The notes below the pieces were generated by a model. It saw only the letters and a program-made list of their open reading frames with translations, did no database searches and was not told where the DNA came from. Shown here piece after piece: positions 52,986 to 64,000 of a DNA stretch of 64,000 nt. This DNA comes from Baylisascaris procyonis (Eukaryota; Nematoda; Chromadorea; Rhabditida; Ascarididae). Numbering within the stretch: position 1 is the first letter of the stretch; each line of letters begins with the position of its first letter. The translations under genes and the position numbers were made by a program. The stretch spans positions 2,517,211 to 2,581,210 of the forward strand of contig JAZARR010000229.1 in assembly GCA_037389465.1 (NCBI GenBank), given 5' to 3'.

Positions 52986-55900
52986 TTGTTCGTTTGCTGT
53001 CTGCCGTGTAATCTTAATGGTTATTAGGAGATGCAAATAAGGAGAGGACGAGACAGAGAAAGTAGCGATTAATAGAGGCACCAAATCAACAATGTGAAAC
53101 GAAGGGAAAAGAGCAAAGTTAATGTCTTGCAACAGCTCTTCGTGATGAAATAGCTCCGTCCAAAGCTGTTTTTGTGCCACGGCTGAGGGAAAATCGATTT
53201 AAAGGAGCGGTATGAACAAAGGATTCTGGTTTTTGTGGCATTAAGACAATGTTGCTTGCCGCATCTAACTGAACCATTAAGCTGAGCCTCTGTCCCGAAA
53301 CCGTGCCGAGAGAACTGTTATGGGCATCATAATTGTTTGCATTTCAGCAGATAGCTATCGTATTTAAGTGACGACATATAATCTCTAAATGAGCTCGGGA
53401 TCTACTTAATTATTTGAAAAACAAGCGTAAATTTTGTTCCTCTCGTTTACTTGGAGAACGGCCGAATCGTGATATATTCTCTTCTTTAAATCAATGTTGT
53501 ATAAAGTGTATATCGAAGTGGAAAAGATCTTTTAGTTTTAGAGATGGAAGTGTTCGCCTTTTGGCATTGTAAACTCTCTAGCAAACCCTCTGATCGATGA
53601 CCCCTCTTCGTTCGGATCCCTCTCTATCTTAATTCCTCGATGAAGAATTATCCTCGCCTTCAATAAAATCATCCTTTATTTTACGCCACGAATTCAGAAA
53701 TATTGTGTACTTCCTCGTAGTTTATTTTTGGATAGAAAAAGCGTCCATTTCATGAAATTCCTTCTCCTCTTTTCAGCTAACTCTCCCAACTTCACTTCAA
53801 GTGGTGGAAGGTTTATACCCTTACAAAGTTTCATTCGAATTTTTATGATAATTAAGCTAGATTTAGTCTCGAAAAACTACGGGTCGAGTGAGTGTTCTCT
53901 TGGAGTATTTCGTCCGTAGAAATGGGTTGCCAAATTGCAGTCTTTATATTCGCTTTCATCTGTAATTATCAAGTGTGTGAAGTCTATCTCTGTAAATGGT
54001 TCATTCTAATATTAAAATTTTGTGATCACAAGAAGATGTTTGATGTAAATATTACCACTCACTACGTTAAACGTTTGGCAATGTGAAAACGAATGCAGAA
54101 CGTTTCATATTCTATAGCTGTAAAGGATCGCGCTTTATGTAAATATTATTGCGTCATCGAGTAAATCCCTATTATGGTTGTAGAGCTTGAAAAAAGTTGC
54201 ATTTGACGTCACTCAACGCTCTGTATAGGTTCTATCATTGTGATACACTGACATCTTTTACTTCTTAATAGTGGTAAAGGTTGTTGTTTGCAAAGAAAAT
54301 CTTCGATTTATTGAACGGTCAAACATTCTTCCAAGACGTTTAGTGTAAAGTTAATCTTTCAGCTTTAATACGACAACTTCAATATAAAGCATAATATGAA
54401 CTGCAGAAGAGGTTGCTTCACTACCTACGTCTCAGACTTGCGCCTTGCCTGCCTCCCCCCTTCCCTCATTCATTCCGTCCTATTCCTTTCCTGCAAATGC
54501 TGAGTCACGCACGAGGGATACGGTGGCACATGTTTGGAACTACAAAGACAAGAAGCTAGAACATCAATGTTTGACAACGGTACATTTAAAGTGAAATTTA
54601 GGAAAAAGGCCGAAGTGAGTGCAACAAACAAAGTTCGAGGCTGCGCGAATACATAATTAAAGCTCAAATCCGTCGCGATAATCGTCCATGCAGCTGCTTC
54701 TTTGTATACAGTTGGCCAGGCTGCTCTTCGGATGTGACCCACTCTTGACACCCAACTGCACACGAGTCATTTTAAGGCGATTTAAAGCTTAGAGGAACGT
54801 CGTGAACTCCTGCAAAAAGCTGTTACGGGCAGGGAGTTCGTTCACTTTTGCAGATTTGTGTATTTGCCCAAAAGCGATACACATTATGATAGAGGATTTC
54901 AAGTTGTGGTACCAGAATTAATATAAAAGAAAAGATGCTTGACGGGGAGGACAACACAATGCATTCAGGCCAATGATAGGTGTGGAAGTGACATTGAGCA
55001 AAGAAGTGGAACAATATTCAAAAATGTTGCGGAGTGCAGAAGAGTCAAAATAATGGTGGAATCCGAACAAAACTCTTTTCGATCGGTTATTGACCGAATT
55101 CGTTGATCCAAGCCGAAATTCGCTGGAGTCGAGCAGTTTCCAAAAACTTCTTTTGGCCACTGGATGAAGATGTTGTTCGAGGCCACGTGTCGCTGGCCTA
55201 TCCACATGAGTCCTGATTTTAAATTCGTTGAAGCGACAACTGTTTATTTTGAGTCCATCATTATAAGCAAAATGGGTCTCATTTGAGTGTATAAGCGAGC
55301 ATGAGTATGTTGATGAGAAAGATACCACACTGCTACATTAACAGGTTACTTGCGGATGCCAGTATTATTGAGCTCAAAGACTCTGGGTGACCTCAATTCC
55401 GAGAGTCCTAAACACGAAGTTCGAGGTGTAGCCGAAGTATCCTAAGTCCCTGCTTGCAGAAAATGGAGTTCGTCTTTTTTTCAGTAACGGTCGCAACCCT
55501 CTGGTCGAATCCACATTCCGCAGCCAGCAGACTTATTAGAGGAAGTAAACAAGTTGCCAATTGTTGCATGGGACAGGATCGACTAATTAAACTCTGGTCA
55601 TATAGCATCGAAGTAGTAGGTTTCTAATCGACTGTTGGCTTCGTCAGTTCTATCGGATGGGATCACTTGTTGAAAACGTTAGTCTGTGACCTCCGTTCTG
55701 GTATATTTCGAATCTATTATAGCTGAGACAGGGCAGTTGATCGTGAAGGCTTTCGGATAAAAACTTAAAGCGTTTGAAGCCTTCAATTTAAGTGTTTGAA
55801 ATTGCCCTGTATGAGAAATTTGATGTTAAAGACGGTTCGGTGTCTGATTTCGGGCCAGCGGCGAAATGACGGTCGAAAATGGATTTTTTGAATGGATGCG

Positions 55901-57778
55901 GGGAAAAGTAAGTATAAATGTGATCATGCGAATAACAAGCAAGGAAGAGAGGGAATATGATGCCCCAAGAATTTTCGGAGGCTCTGAAGCTAACTGCGCC
56001 TCGACGAGGAGGTTCAGAGTACTCCAAGGATTTGCAAAAACGCCTTCAGGCTTGAGACACCCCGAAGAGAGAGCTGCTCCGCCCCACAATAATAAGCATC
56101 GCAATAGGTAGTATCGATTTGACAGTATTTTTTCTTTTTCAAAAATTTGCAGACGTTCAAAATACCATTCATTATAAATTTATAAGCAAAGTTGTTAACA
56201 GCATCAAAGTAACTAGTTCTTTCAGATTGCCTCTATTTATTGCTGTGCTGTGAAATTGTTAGTATTTTATGTTGGAATGGATACCGCCTCTCCATATTAG
56301 ACTGCACTTCCACGTCGACTGGAAAACACAGCCCACAACTATAACAAAAATTTAACGCCGATGGCGATACAGGCGGCGGCACTTTGCGTTAGCGCCGACT
56401 TTAAGTTTGCATTCTTTGTTGATATTTTGTTTTGCATTCTTGATCATTTTCTCAGGGTTCCATGTGAAAGTTTATTATGAAAAGGAGTTGTTTTCCGGCA
56501 AAAGTGGTATCCACTTCGAGGAGGAATTTTCATTTTGCACAAGTAAAGAATTCCTCTAAGCTTGCTTTTCCTTTCTTACTACTGAGATCAGACAACAATG
56601 CTGCTTAGCTCGAGGAATTCTCGAAAAAAAAACATTGTCGAGCAATGAGACGGATTTTAAAATGTTTTTCGTTTTCGACAGAACAAACAATATTTCCGAC
56701 TGAATGTTATTCTTGATGTTTTCGACAGAAAATAGAGCACGTAATGGGAATAAACATGAACTGCATAAGCGAGGAGGTCCAAAAAGTGGCAGAAATTTGG
56801 GATTTTTTCAGAGAAAACATGAACACTGATTAATATTAGCTGAAAATTGCACAAAAATATTTTTCTTAATTATACAGCACAATCTTAGCATTATTTCCCC
56901 AGTAATACCGTGTGTCGAAATCAGATAGCAAGGAACTCAGACATCGTAGTACTTGTGTCCCAATTGAGTCGCATGTGGTCTGCAGCAGATGAGACAGTAC
57001 AATTAATAAAACTGTAGAAATATTCTACAACATCGCGGCGATCTTATCACTCCAAACAAAAAACGCTAAGAGAATAAACTAAAGAATTAAACTAACTCGG
57101 GTTAGCTACGGTATATTACCCTCTAAAGAAACGATGTTCATTTCACCATAGTTTCCAAAGAAAACATACCCCGCCTCTCCTCCTTATTTGAATACAGTCA
57201 GATTATTAAAAGTTATATAACCATCCAGCATGCAACTCAGCATACAATAATTCTCACCGTCCCTACTCAATAACAATTCCCGCACATTCTGCTAATACCA
57301 CTCCAAAAAATAAGTGATACTTTTACAGCCAATCCTCATGAATGAAAGCACAAAACTGGCATGCTAACGCCATCTTTTCTCAAGTAAGCAATTCATATTC
57401 ACATACGTTTCATCCAACAACCTCTGAGATGATCCATACCATCGAAAAATTCATGAATAGGTCGTCGAATCGGTTGTGAATGAGGCGAGATTTCTCATTC
57501 TTCGATTCTTTCTCTCTTAAACGAGATCTTTCTATTTATTTTCATTTATTAGCAAATGATGATAATAACACAGCATAATGGCGAAGGCACCTCGAAGGGA
57601 GAAGAAGAGGGGTGAGGGCACAGAGCATGAAAGGTTCTCCACAACGTAACTTTGAACGAAGCCAAAATCCAGATCAAGAAGTCGCTCTCATAGCTGTAGG
57701 CATGATGTTGTGCTCGCTGTAAAGCGTGGCACTGAGACCACCTACACTCGTAAGCATATATACGGGGTGAGGGTAACA
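52986..57778. other. Subtelomeric single-copy DNA, no recognised gene
   Basis: About 4.8 kb between the mariner relic and the telomere. Short coding-like stretches: plus strand 55960-56053 (MMPQEFSEALKLTAPRRGGS), and minus strand about 54750-54658, opening after GTGTGCAG and ending at a stop (SSLANCIQRSSCMDDYRDG). No family is recognised, and no subtelomeric repeat array is present. Confidence 0.5.
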
Positions 57779-60700
57779 TTAGGCTTAAGCGCAGGCTTAG
57801 GCTTAGGCTTAGGCTTAGGCTTAGGCTTAGGCTTAGGCTTAGGCTTAGGCTTAGGCTTAGGCTTAGGCTTAGGCTTAGGCTTAGGCTTAGGCTTAGGCTT
57901 AGGCTTAGGCTTAGGCTTAGGCTTAGGCTTAGGCTTAGGCTTAGGCTTAGGCTTAGGCTTAGGCTTAGGCTTAGGCTTAGGCTTAGGCTTAGGCTTAGGC
58001 TTAGGCTTAGGCTTAGGCTTAGGCTTAGGCTTAGGCTTAGGCTTAGGCTTAGGCTTAGGCTTAGGCTTAGGCTTAGGCTTAGGCTTAGGCTTAGGCTTAG
58101 GCTTAGGCTTAGGCTTAGGCTTAGGCTTAGGCTTAGGCTTAGGCTTAGGCTTAGGCTTAGGCTTAGGCTTAGGCTTAGGCTTAGGCTTAGGCTTAGGCTT
58201 AGGCTTAGGCTTAGGCTTAGGCTTAGGCTTAGGCTTAGGCTTAGGCTTAGGCTTAGGCTTAGGCTTAGGCTTAGGCTTAGGCTTAGGCTTAGGCTTAGGC
58301 TTAGGCTTAGGCTTAGGCTTAGGCTTAGGCTTAGGCTTAGGCTTAGGCTTAGGCTTAGGCTTAGGCTTAGGCTTAGGCTTAGGCTTAGGCTTAGGCTTAG
58401 GCTTAGGCTTAGGCTTAGGCTTAGGCTTAGGCTTAGGCTTAGGCTTAGGCTTAGGCTTAGGCTTAGGCTTAGGCTTAGGCTTAGGCTTAGGCTTAGGCTT
58501 AGGCTTAGGCTTAGGCTTAGGCTTAGGCTTAGGCTTAGGCTTAGGCTTAGGCTTAGGCTTAGGCTTAGGCTTAGGCTTAGGCTTAGGCTTAGGCTTAGGC
58601 TTAGGCTTAGGCTTAGGCTTAGGCTTAGGCTTAGGCTTAGGCTTAGGCTTAGGCTTAGGCTTAGGCTTAGGCTTAGGCTTAGGCTTAGGCTTAGGCTTAG
58701 GCTTAGGCTTAGGCTTAGGCTTAGGCTTAGGCTTAGGCTTAGGCTTAGGCTTAGGCTTAGGCTTAGGCTTAGGCTTAGGCTTAGGCTTAGGCTTAGGCTT
58801 AGGCTTAGGCTTAGGCTTAGGCTTAGGCTTAGGCTTAGGCTTAGGCTTAGGCTTAGGCTTAGGCTTAGGCTTAGGCTTAGGCTTAGGCTTAGGCTTAGGC
58901 TTAGGCTTAGGCTTAGGCTTAGGCTTAGGCTTAGGCTTAGGCTTAGGCTTAGGCTTAGGCTTAGGCTTAGGCTTAGGCTTAGGCTTAGGCTTAGGCTTAG
59001 GCTTAGGCTTAGGCTTAGGCTTAGGCTTAGGCTTAGGCTTAGGCTTAGGCTTAGGCTTAGGCTTAGGCTTAGGCTTAGGCTTAGGCTTAGGCTTAGGCTT
59101 AGGCTTAGGCTTAGGCTTAGGCTTAGGCTTAGGCTTAGGCTTAGGCTTAGGCTTAGGCTTAGGCTTAGGCTTAGGCTTAGGCTTAGGCTTAGGCTTAGGC
59201 TTAGGCTTAGGCTTAGGCTTAGGCTTAGGCTTAGGCTTAGGCTTAGGCTTAGGCTTAGGCTTAGGCTTAGGCTTAGGCTTAGGCTTAGGCTTAGGCTTAG
59301 GCTTAGGCTTAGGCTTAGGCTTAGGCTTAGGCTTAGGCTTAGGCTTAGGCTTAGGCTTAGGCTTAGGCTTAGGCTTAGGCTTAGGCTTAGGCTTAGGCTT
59401 AGGCTTAGGCTTAGGCTTAGGCTTAGGCTTAGGCTTAGGCTTAGGCTTAGGCTTAGGCTTAGGCTTAGGCTTAGGCTTAGGCTTAGGCTTAGGCTTAGGC
59501 TTAGGCTTAGGCTTAGGCTTAGGCTTAGGCTTAGGCTTAGGCTTAGGCTTAGGCTTAGGCTTAGGCTTAGGCTTAGGCTTAGGCTTAGGCTTAGGCTTAG
59601 GCTTAGGCTTAGGCTTAGGCTTAGGCTTAGGCTTAGGCTTAGGCTTAGGCTTAGGCTTAGGCTTAGGCTTAGGCTTAGGCTTAGGCTTAGGCTTAGGCTT
59701 AGGCTTAGGCTTAGGCTTAGGCTTAGGCTTAGGCTTAGGCTTAGGCTTAGGCTTAGGCTTAGGCTTAGGCTTAGGCTTAGGCTTAGGCTTAGGCTTAGGC
59801 TTAGGCTTAGGCTTAGGCTTAGGCTTAGGCTTAGGCTTAGGCTTAGGCTTAGGCTTAGGCTTAGGCTTAGGCTTAGGCTTAGGCTTAGGCTTAGGCTTAG
59901 GCTTAGGCTTAGGCTTAGGCTTAGGCTTAGGCTTAGGCTTAGGCTTAGGCTTAGGCTTAGGCTTAGGCTTAGGCTTAGGCTTAGGCTTAGGCTTAGGCTT
60001 AGGCTTAGGCTTAGGCTTAGGCTTAGGCTTAGGCTTAGGCTTAGGCTTAGGCTTAGGCTTAGGCTTAGGCTTAGGCTTAGGCTTAGGCTTAGGCTTAGGC
60101 TTAGGCTTAGGCTTAGGCTTAGGCTTAGGCTTAGGCTTAGGCTTAGGCTTAGGCTTAGGCTTAGGCTTAGGCTTAGGCTTAGGCTTAGGCTTAGGCTTAG
60201 GCTTAGGCTTAGGCTTAGGCTTAGGCTTAGGCTTAGGCTTAGGCTTAGGCTTAGGCTTAGGCTTAGGCTTAGGCTTAGGCTTAGGCTTAGGCTTAGGCTT
60301 AGGCTTAGGCTTAGGCTTAGGCTTAGGCTTAGGCTTAGGCTTAGGCTTAGGCTTAGGCTTAGGCTTAGGCTTAGGCTTAGGCTTAGGCTTAGGCTTAGGC
60401 TTAGGCTTAGGCTTAGGCTTAGGCTTAGGCTTAGGCTTAGGCTTAGGCTTAGGCTTAGGCTTAGGCTTAGGCTTAGGCTTAGGCTTAGGCTTAGGCTTAG
60501 GCTTAGGCTTAGGCTTAGGCTTAGGCTTAGGCTTAGGCTTAGGCTTAGGCTTAGGCTTAGGCTTAGGCTTAGGCTTAGGCTTAGGCTTAGGCTTAGGCTT
60601 AGGCTTAGGCTTAGGCTTAGGCTTAGGCTTAGGCTTAGGCTTAGGCTTAGGCTTAGGCTTAGGCTTAGGCTTAGGCTTAGGCTTAGGCTTAGGCTTAGGC

Positions 60701-63700
60701 TTAGGCTTAGGCTTAGGCTTAGGCTTAGGCTTAGGCTTAGGCTTAGGCTTAGGCTTAGGCTTAGGCTTAGGCTTAGGCTTAGGCTTAGGCTTAGGCTTAG
60801 GCTTAGGCTTAGGCTTAGGCTTAGGCTTAGGCTTAGGCTTAGGCTTAGGCTTAGGCTTAGGCTTAGGCTTAGGCTTAGGCTTAGGCTTAGGCTTAGGCTT
60901 AGGCTTAGGCTTAGGCTTAGGCTTAGGCTTAGGCTTAGGCTTAGGCTTAGGCTTAGGCTTAGGCTTAGGCTTAGGCTTAGGCTTAGGCTTAGGCTTAGGC
61001 TTAGGCTTAGGCTTAGGCTTAGGCTTAGGCTTAGGCTTAGGCTTAGGCTTAGGCTTAGGCTTAGGCTTAGGCTTAGGCTTAGGCTTAGGCTTAGGCTTAG
61101 GCTTAGGCTTAGGCTTAGGCTTAGGCTTAGGCTTAGGCTTAGGCTTAGGCTTAGGCTTAGGCTTAGGCTTAGGCTTAGGCTTAGGCTTAGGCTTAGGCTT
61201 AGGCTTAGGCTTAGGCTTAGGCTTAGGCTTAGGCTTAGGCTTAGGCTTAGGCTTAGGCTTAGGCTTAGGCTTAGGCTTAGGCTTAGGCTTAGGCTTAGGC
61301 TTAGGCTTAGGCTTAGGCTTAGGCTTAGGCTTAGGCTTAGGCTTAGGCTTAGGCTTAGGCTTAGGCTTAGGCTTAGGCTTAGGCTTAGGCTTAGGCTTAG
61401 GCTTAGGCTTAGGCTTAGGCTTAGGCTTAGGCTTAGGCTTAGGCTTAGGCTTAGGCTTAGGCTTAGGCTTAGGCTTAGGCTTAGGCTTAGGCTTAGGCTT
61501 AGGCTTAGGCTTAGGCTTAGGCTTAGGCTTAGGCTTAGGCTTAGGCTTAGGCTTAGGCTTAGGCTTAGGCTTAGGCTTAGGCTTAGGCTTAGGCTTAGGC
61601 TTAGGCTTAGGCTTAGGCTTAGGCTTAGGCTTAGGCTTAGGCTTAGGCTTAGGCTTAGGCTTAGGCTTAGGCTTAGGCTTAGGCTTAGGCTTAGGCTTAG
61701 GCTTAGGCTTAGGCTTAGGCTTAGGCTTAGGCTTAGGCTTAGGCTTAGGCTTAGGCTTAGGCTTAGGCTTAGGCTTAGGCTTAGGCTTAGGCTTAGGCTT
61801 AGGCTTAGGCTTAGGCTTAGGCTTAGGCTTAGGCTTAGGCTTAGGCTTAGGCTTAGGCTTAGGCTTAGGCTTAGGCTTAGGCTTAGGCTTAGGCTTAGGC
61901 TTAGGCTTAGGCTTAGGCTTAGGCTTAGGCTTAGGCTTAGGCTTAGGCTTAGGCTTAGGCTTAGGCTTAGGCTTAGGCTTAGGCTTAGGCTTAGGCTTAG
62001 GCTTAGGCTTAGGCTTAGGCTTAGGCTTAGGCTTAGGCTTAGGCTTAGGCTTAGGCTTAGGCTTAGGCTTAGGCTTAGGCTTAGGCTTAGGCTTAGGCTT
62101 AGGCTTAGGCTTAGGCTTAGGCTTAGGCTTAGGCTTAGGCTTAGGCTTAGGCTTAGGCTTAGGCTTAGGCTTAGGCTTAGGCTTAGGCTTAGGCTTAGGC
62201 TTAGGCTTAGGCTTAGGCTTAGGCTTAGGCTTAGGCTTAGGCTTAGGCTTAGGCTTAGGCTTAGGCTTAGGCTTAGGCTTAGGCTTAGGCTTAGGCTTAG
62301 GCTTAGGCTTAGGCTTAGGCTTAGGCTTAGGCTTAGGCTTAGGCTTAGGCTTAGGCTTAGGCTTAGGCTTAGGCTTAGGCTTAGGCTTAGGCTTAGGCTT
62401 AGGCTTAGGCTTAGGCTTAGGCTTAGGCTTAGGCTTAGGCTTAGGCTTAGGCTTAGGCTTAGGCTTAGGCTTAGGCTTAGGCTTAGGCTTAGGCTTAGGC
62501 TTAGGCTTAGGCTTAGGCTTAGGCTTAGGCTTAGGCTTAGGCTTAGGCTTAGGCTTAGGCTTAGGCTTAGGCTTAGGCTTAGGCTTAGGCTTAGGCTTAG
62601 GCTTAGGCTTAGGCTTAGGCTTAGGCTTAGGCTTAGGCTTAGGCTTAGGCTTAGGCTTAGGCTTAGGCTTAGGCTTAGGCTTAGGCTTAGGCTTAGGCTT
62701 AGGCTTAGGCTTAGGCTTAGGCTTAGGCTTAGGCTTAGGCTTAGGCTTAGGCTTAGGCTTAGGCTTAGGCTTAGGCTTAGGCTTAGGCTTAGGCTTAGGC
62801 TTAGGCTTAGGCTTAGGCTTAGGCTTAGGCTTAGGCTTAGGCTTAGGCTTAGGCTTAGGCTTAGGCTTAGGCTTAGGCTTAGGCTTAGGCTTAGGCTTAG
62901 GCTTAGGCTTAGGCTTAGGCTTAGGCTTAGGCTTAGGCTTAGGCTTAGGCTTAGGCTTAGGCTTAGGCTTAGGCTTAGGCTTAGGCTTAGGCTTAGGCTT
63001 AGGCTTAGGCTTAGGCTTAGGCTTAGGCTTAGGCTTAGGCTTAGGCTTAGGCTTAGGCTTAGGCTTAGGCTTAGGCTTAGGCTTAGGCTTAGGCTTAGGC
63101 TTAGGCTTAGGCTTAGGCTTAGGCTTAGGCTTAGGCTTAGGCTTAGGCTTAGGCTTAGGCTTAGGCTTAGGCTTAGGCTTAGGCTTAGGCTTAGGCTTAG
63201 GCTTAGGCTTAGGCTTAGGCTTAGGCTTAGGCTTAGGCTTAGGCTTAGGCTTAGGCTTAGGCTTAGGCTTAGGCTTAGGCTTAGGCTTAGGCTTAGGCTT
63301 AGGCTTAGGCTTAGGCTTAGGCTTAGGCTTAGGCTTAGGCTTAGGCTTAGGCTTAGGCTTAGGCTTAGGCTTAGGCTTAGGCTTAGGCTTAGGCTTAGGC
63401 TTAGGCTTAGGCTTAGGCTTAGGCTTAGGCTTAGGCTTAGGCTTAGGCTTAGGCTTAGGCTTAGGCTTAGGCTTAGGCTTAGGCTTAGGCTTAGGCTTAG
63501 GCTTAGGCTTAGGCTTAGGCTTAGGCTTAGGCTTAGGCTTAGGCTTAGGCTTAGGCTTAGGCTTAGGCTTAGGCTTAGGCTTAGGCTTAGGCTTAGGCTT
63601 AGGCTTAGGCTTAGGCTTAGGCTTAGGCTTAGGCTTAGGCTTAGGCTTAGGCTTAGGCTTAGGCTTAGGCTTAGGCTTAGGCTTAGGCTTAGGCTTAGGC

Positions 63701-64000
63701 TTAGGCTTAGGCTTAGGCTTAGGCTTAGGCTTAGGCTTAGGCTTAGGCTTAGGCTTAGGCTTAGGCTTAGGCTTAGGCTTAGGCTTAGGCTTAGGCTTAG
63801 GCTTAGGCTTAGGCTTAGGCTTAGGCTTAGGCTTAGGCTTAGGCTTAGGCTTAGGCTTAGGCTTAGGCTTAGGCTTAGGCTTAGGCTTAGGCTTAGGCTT
63901 AGGCTTAGGCTTAGGCTTGGGCTTAGGCTCAGGCTTAGGCTTAGGCTTAGGCTTAGGCTTAGGCTTAGGCTTAGGCTTAGGCTTAGGCTTAGGCTTAGGC
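57779..64000 (+). repeat. Telomere, (TTAGGC)n
   Basis: After one unit at 57779 and a degenerate stretch (TTAAGCGCAGGC), perfect TTAGGC repeats run from about 57793 to the end of the window. That is about 6.2 kb, or over 1000 units. The only variants are TTGGGC at 63917 and TCAGGC at 63929. TTAGGC is the nematode telomere unit, and the G-rich strand runs 5' to 3' toward the end, so this is the right end of a chromosome. The array joins single-copy DNA directly, without a subtelomeric satellite. Confidence 0.99.

Noticed and set aside
54918..55328. 136-residue minus frame with SNETHFAYNDGLKINSCRF, resembling a DDE transposase stretch
   Set aside because: Similarity is confined to a few residues and no terminal repeats or other transposase motifs were found; not enough to call a second transposon.

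Overview
This window is the right-hand end of a nematode chromosome. From about 57779 to the last base it is an almost uninterrupted (TTAGGC)n array, the nematode telomere unit, with the G-rich strand reading outward. The sequence before it is AT-rich with small exons (about 35-325 bp), introns of 0.2-4 kb, TTTCAG/TTGCAG-type acceptors and worm gene families. This suits a rhabditid (clade V-like) nematode; the species cannot be told from sequence alone.

Four multi-exon genes could be rebuilt exon by exon with agreeing splice phases. Two lie on the minus strand. One is a CRK-family SH2-SH3-SH3 adaptor (ced-2 orthologue, seven exons, 21113 down to 14387). The other is a compact pre-SET/SET/post-SET histone methyltransferase of the SETMAR/SET-23 type (four exons, 9075 down to 5054). 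Two lie on the plus strand. One is the acetylcholine-receptor chaperone RIC-3 (six exons, 28655-32752, with a polyadenylation signal at 32876). The other is an EGF-repeat, single-pass membrane protein whose cytoplasmic tail carries two PPxY motifs (last six exons 47282-51775; 5' end unresolved). From memory, ced-2 and set-23 are neighbours on C. elegans chromosome IV and ric-3 is on the same chromosome, so the window looks like the tip of the chromosome IV equivalent.

Among these genes lie decayed mobile elements. A CR1/jockey-like non-LTR reverse transcriptase relic (about 35300-36332, plus) has an in-frame stop and a damaged FADD motif. A mariner-like transposase relic (51843-52985, minus) has imperfect terminal inverted repeats and starts 68 bp after the EGF gene's stop codon. 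Simple repeats include seven copies of a 126-bp satellite with a three-copy higher-order pattern inside the last ced-2 intron, a 76-bp AT microsatellite at 37038, G-runs at 9340 and 27240, and a 27-bp near-perfect palindrome at 42768. Several isolated open stretches with plausible splice signals (2993-3142, 34551-34709, 42471-42770, 45577-45709) may belong to genes that could not be assembled.

The rest (roughly 1-2990, 3.1-5.0, 9.1-14.4, 21.1-28.6, 36.3-45.5 and 53-57.8 kb) is AT-rich DNA with no recognisable gene. No rRNA, convincing tRNA, CRISPR array or bacterial-type operon was seen.
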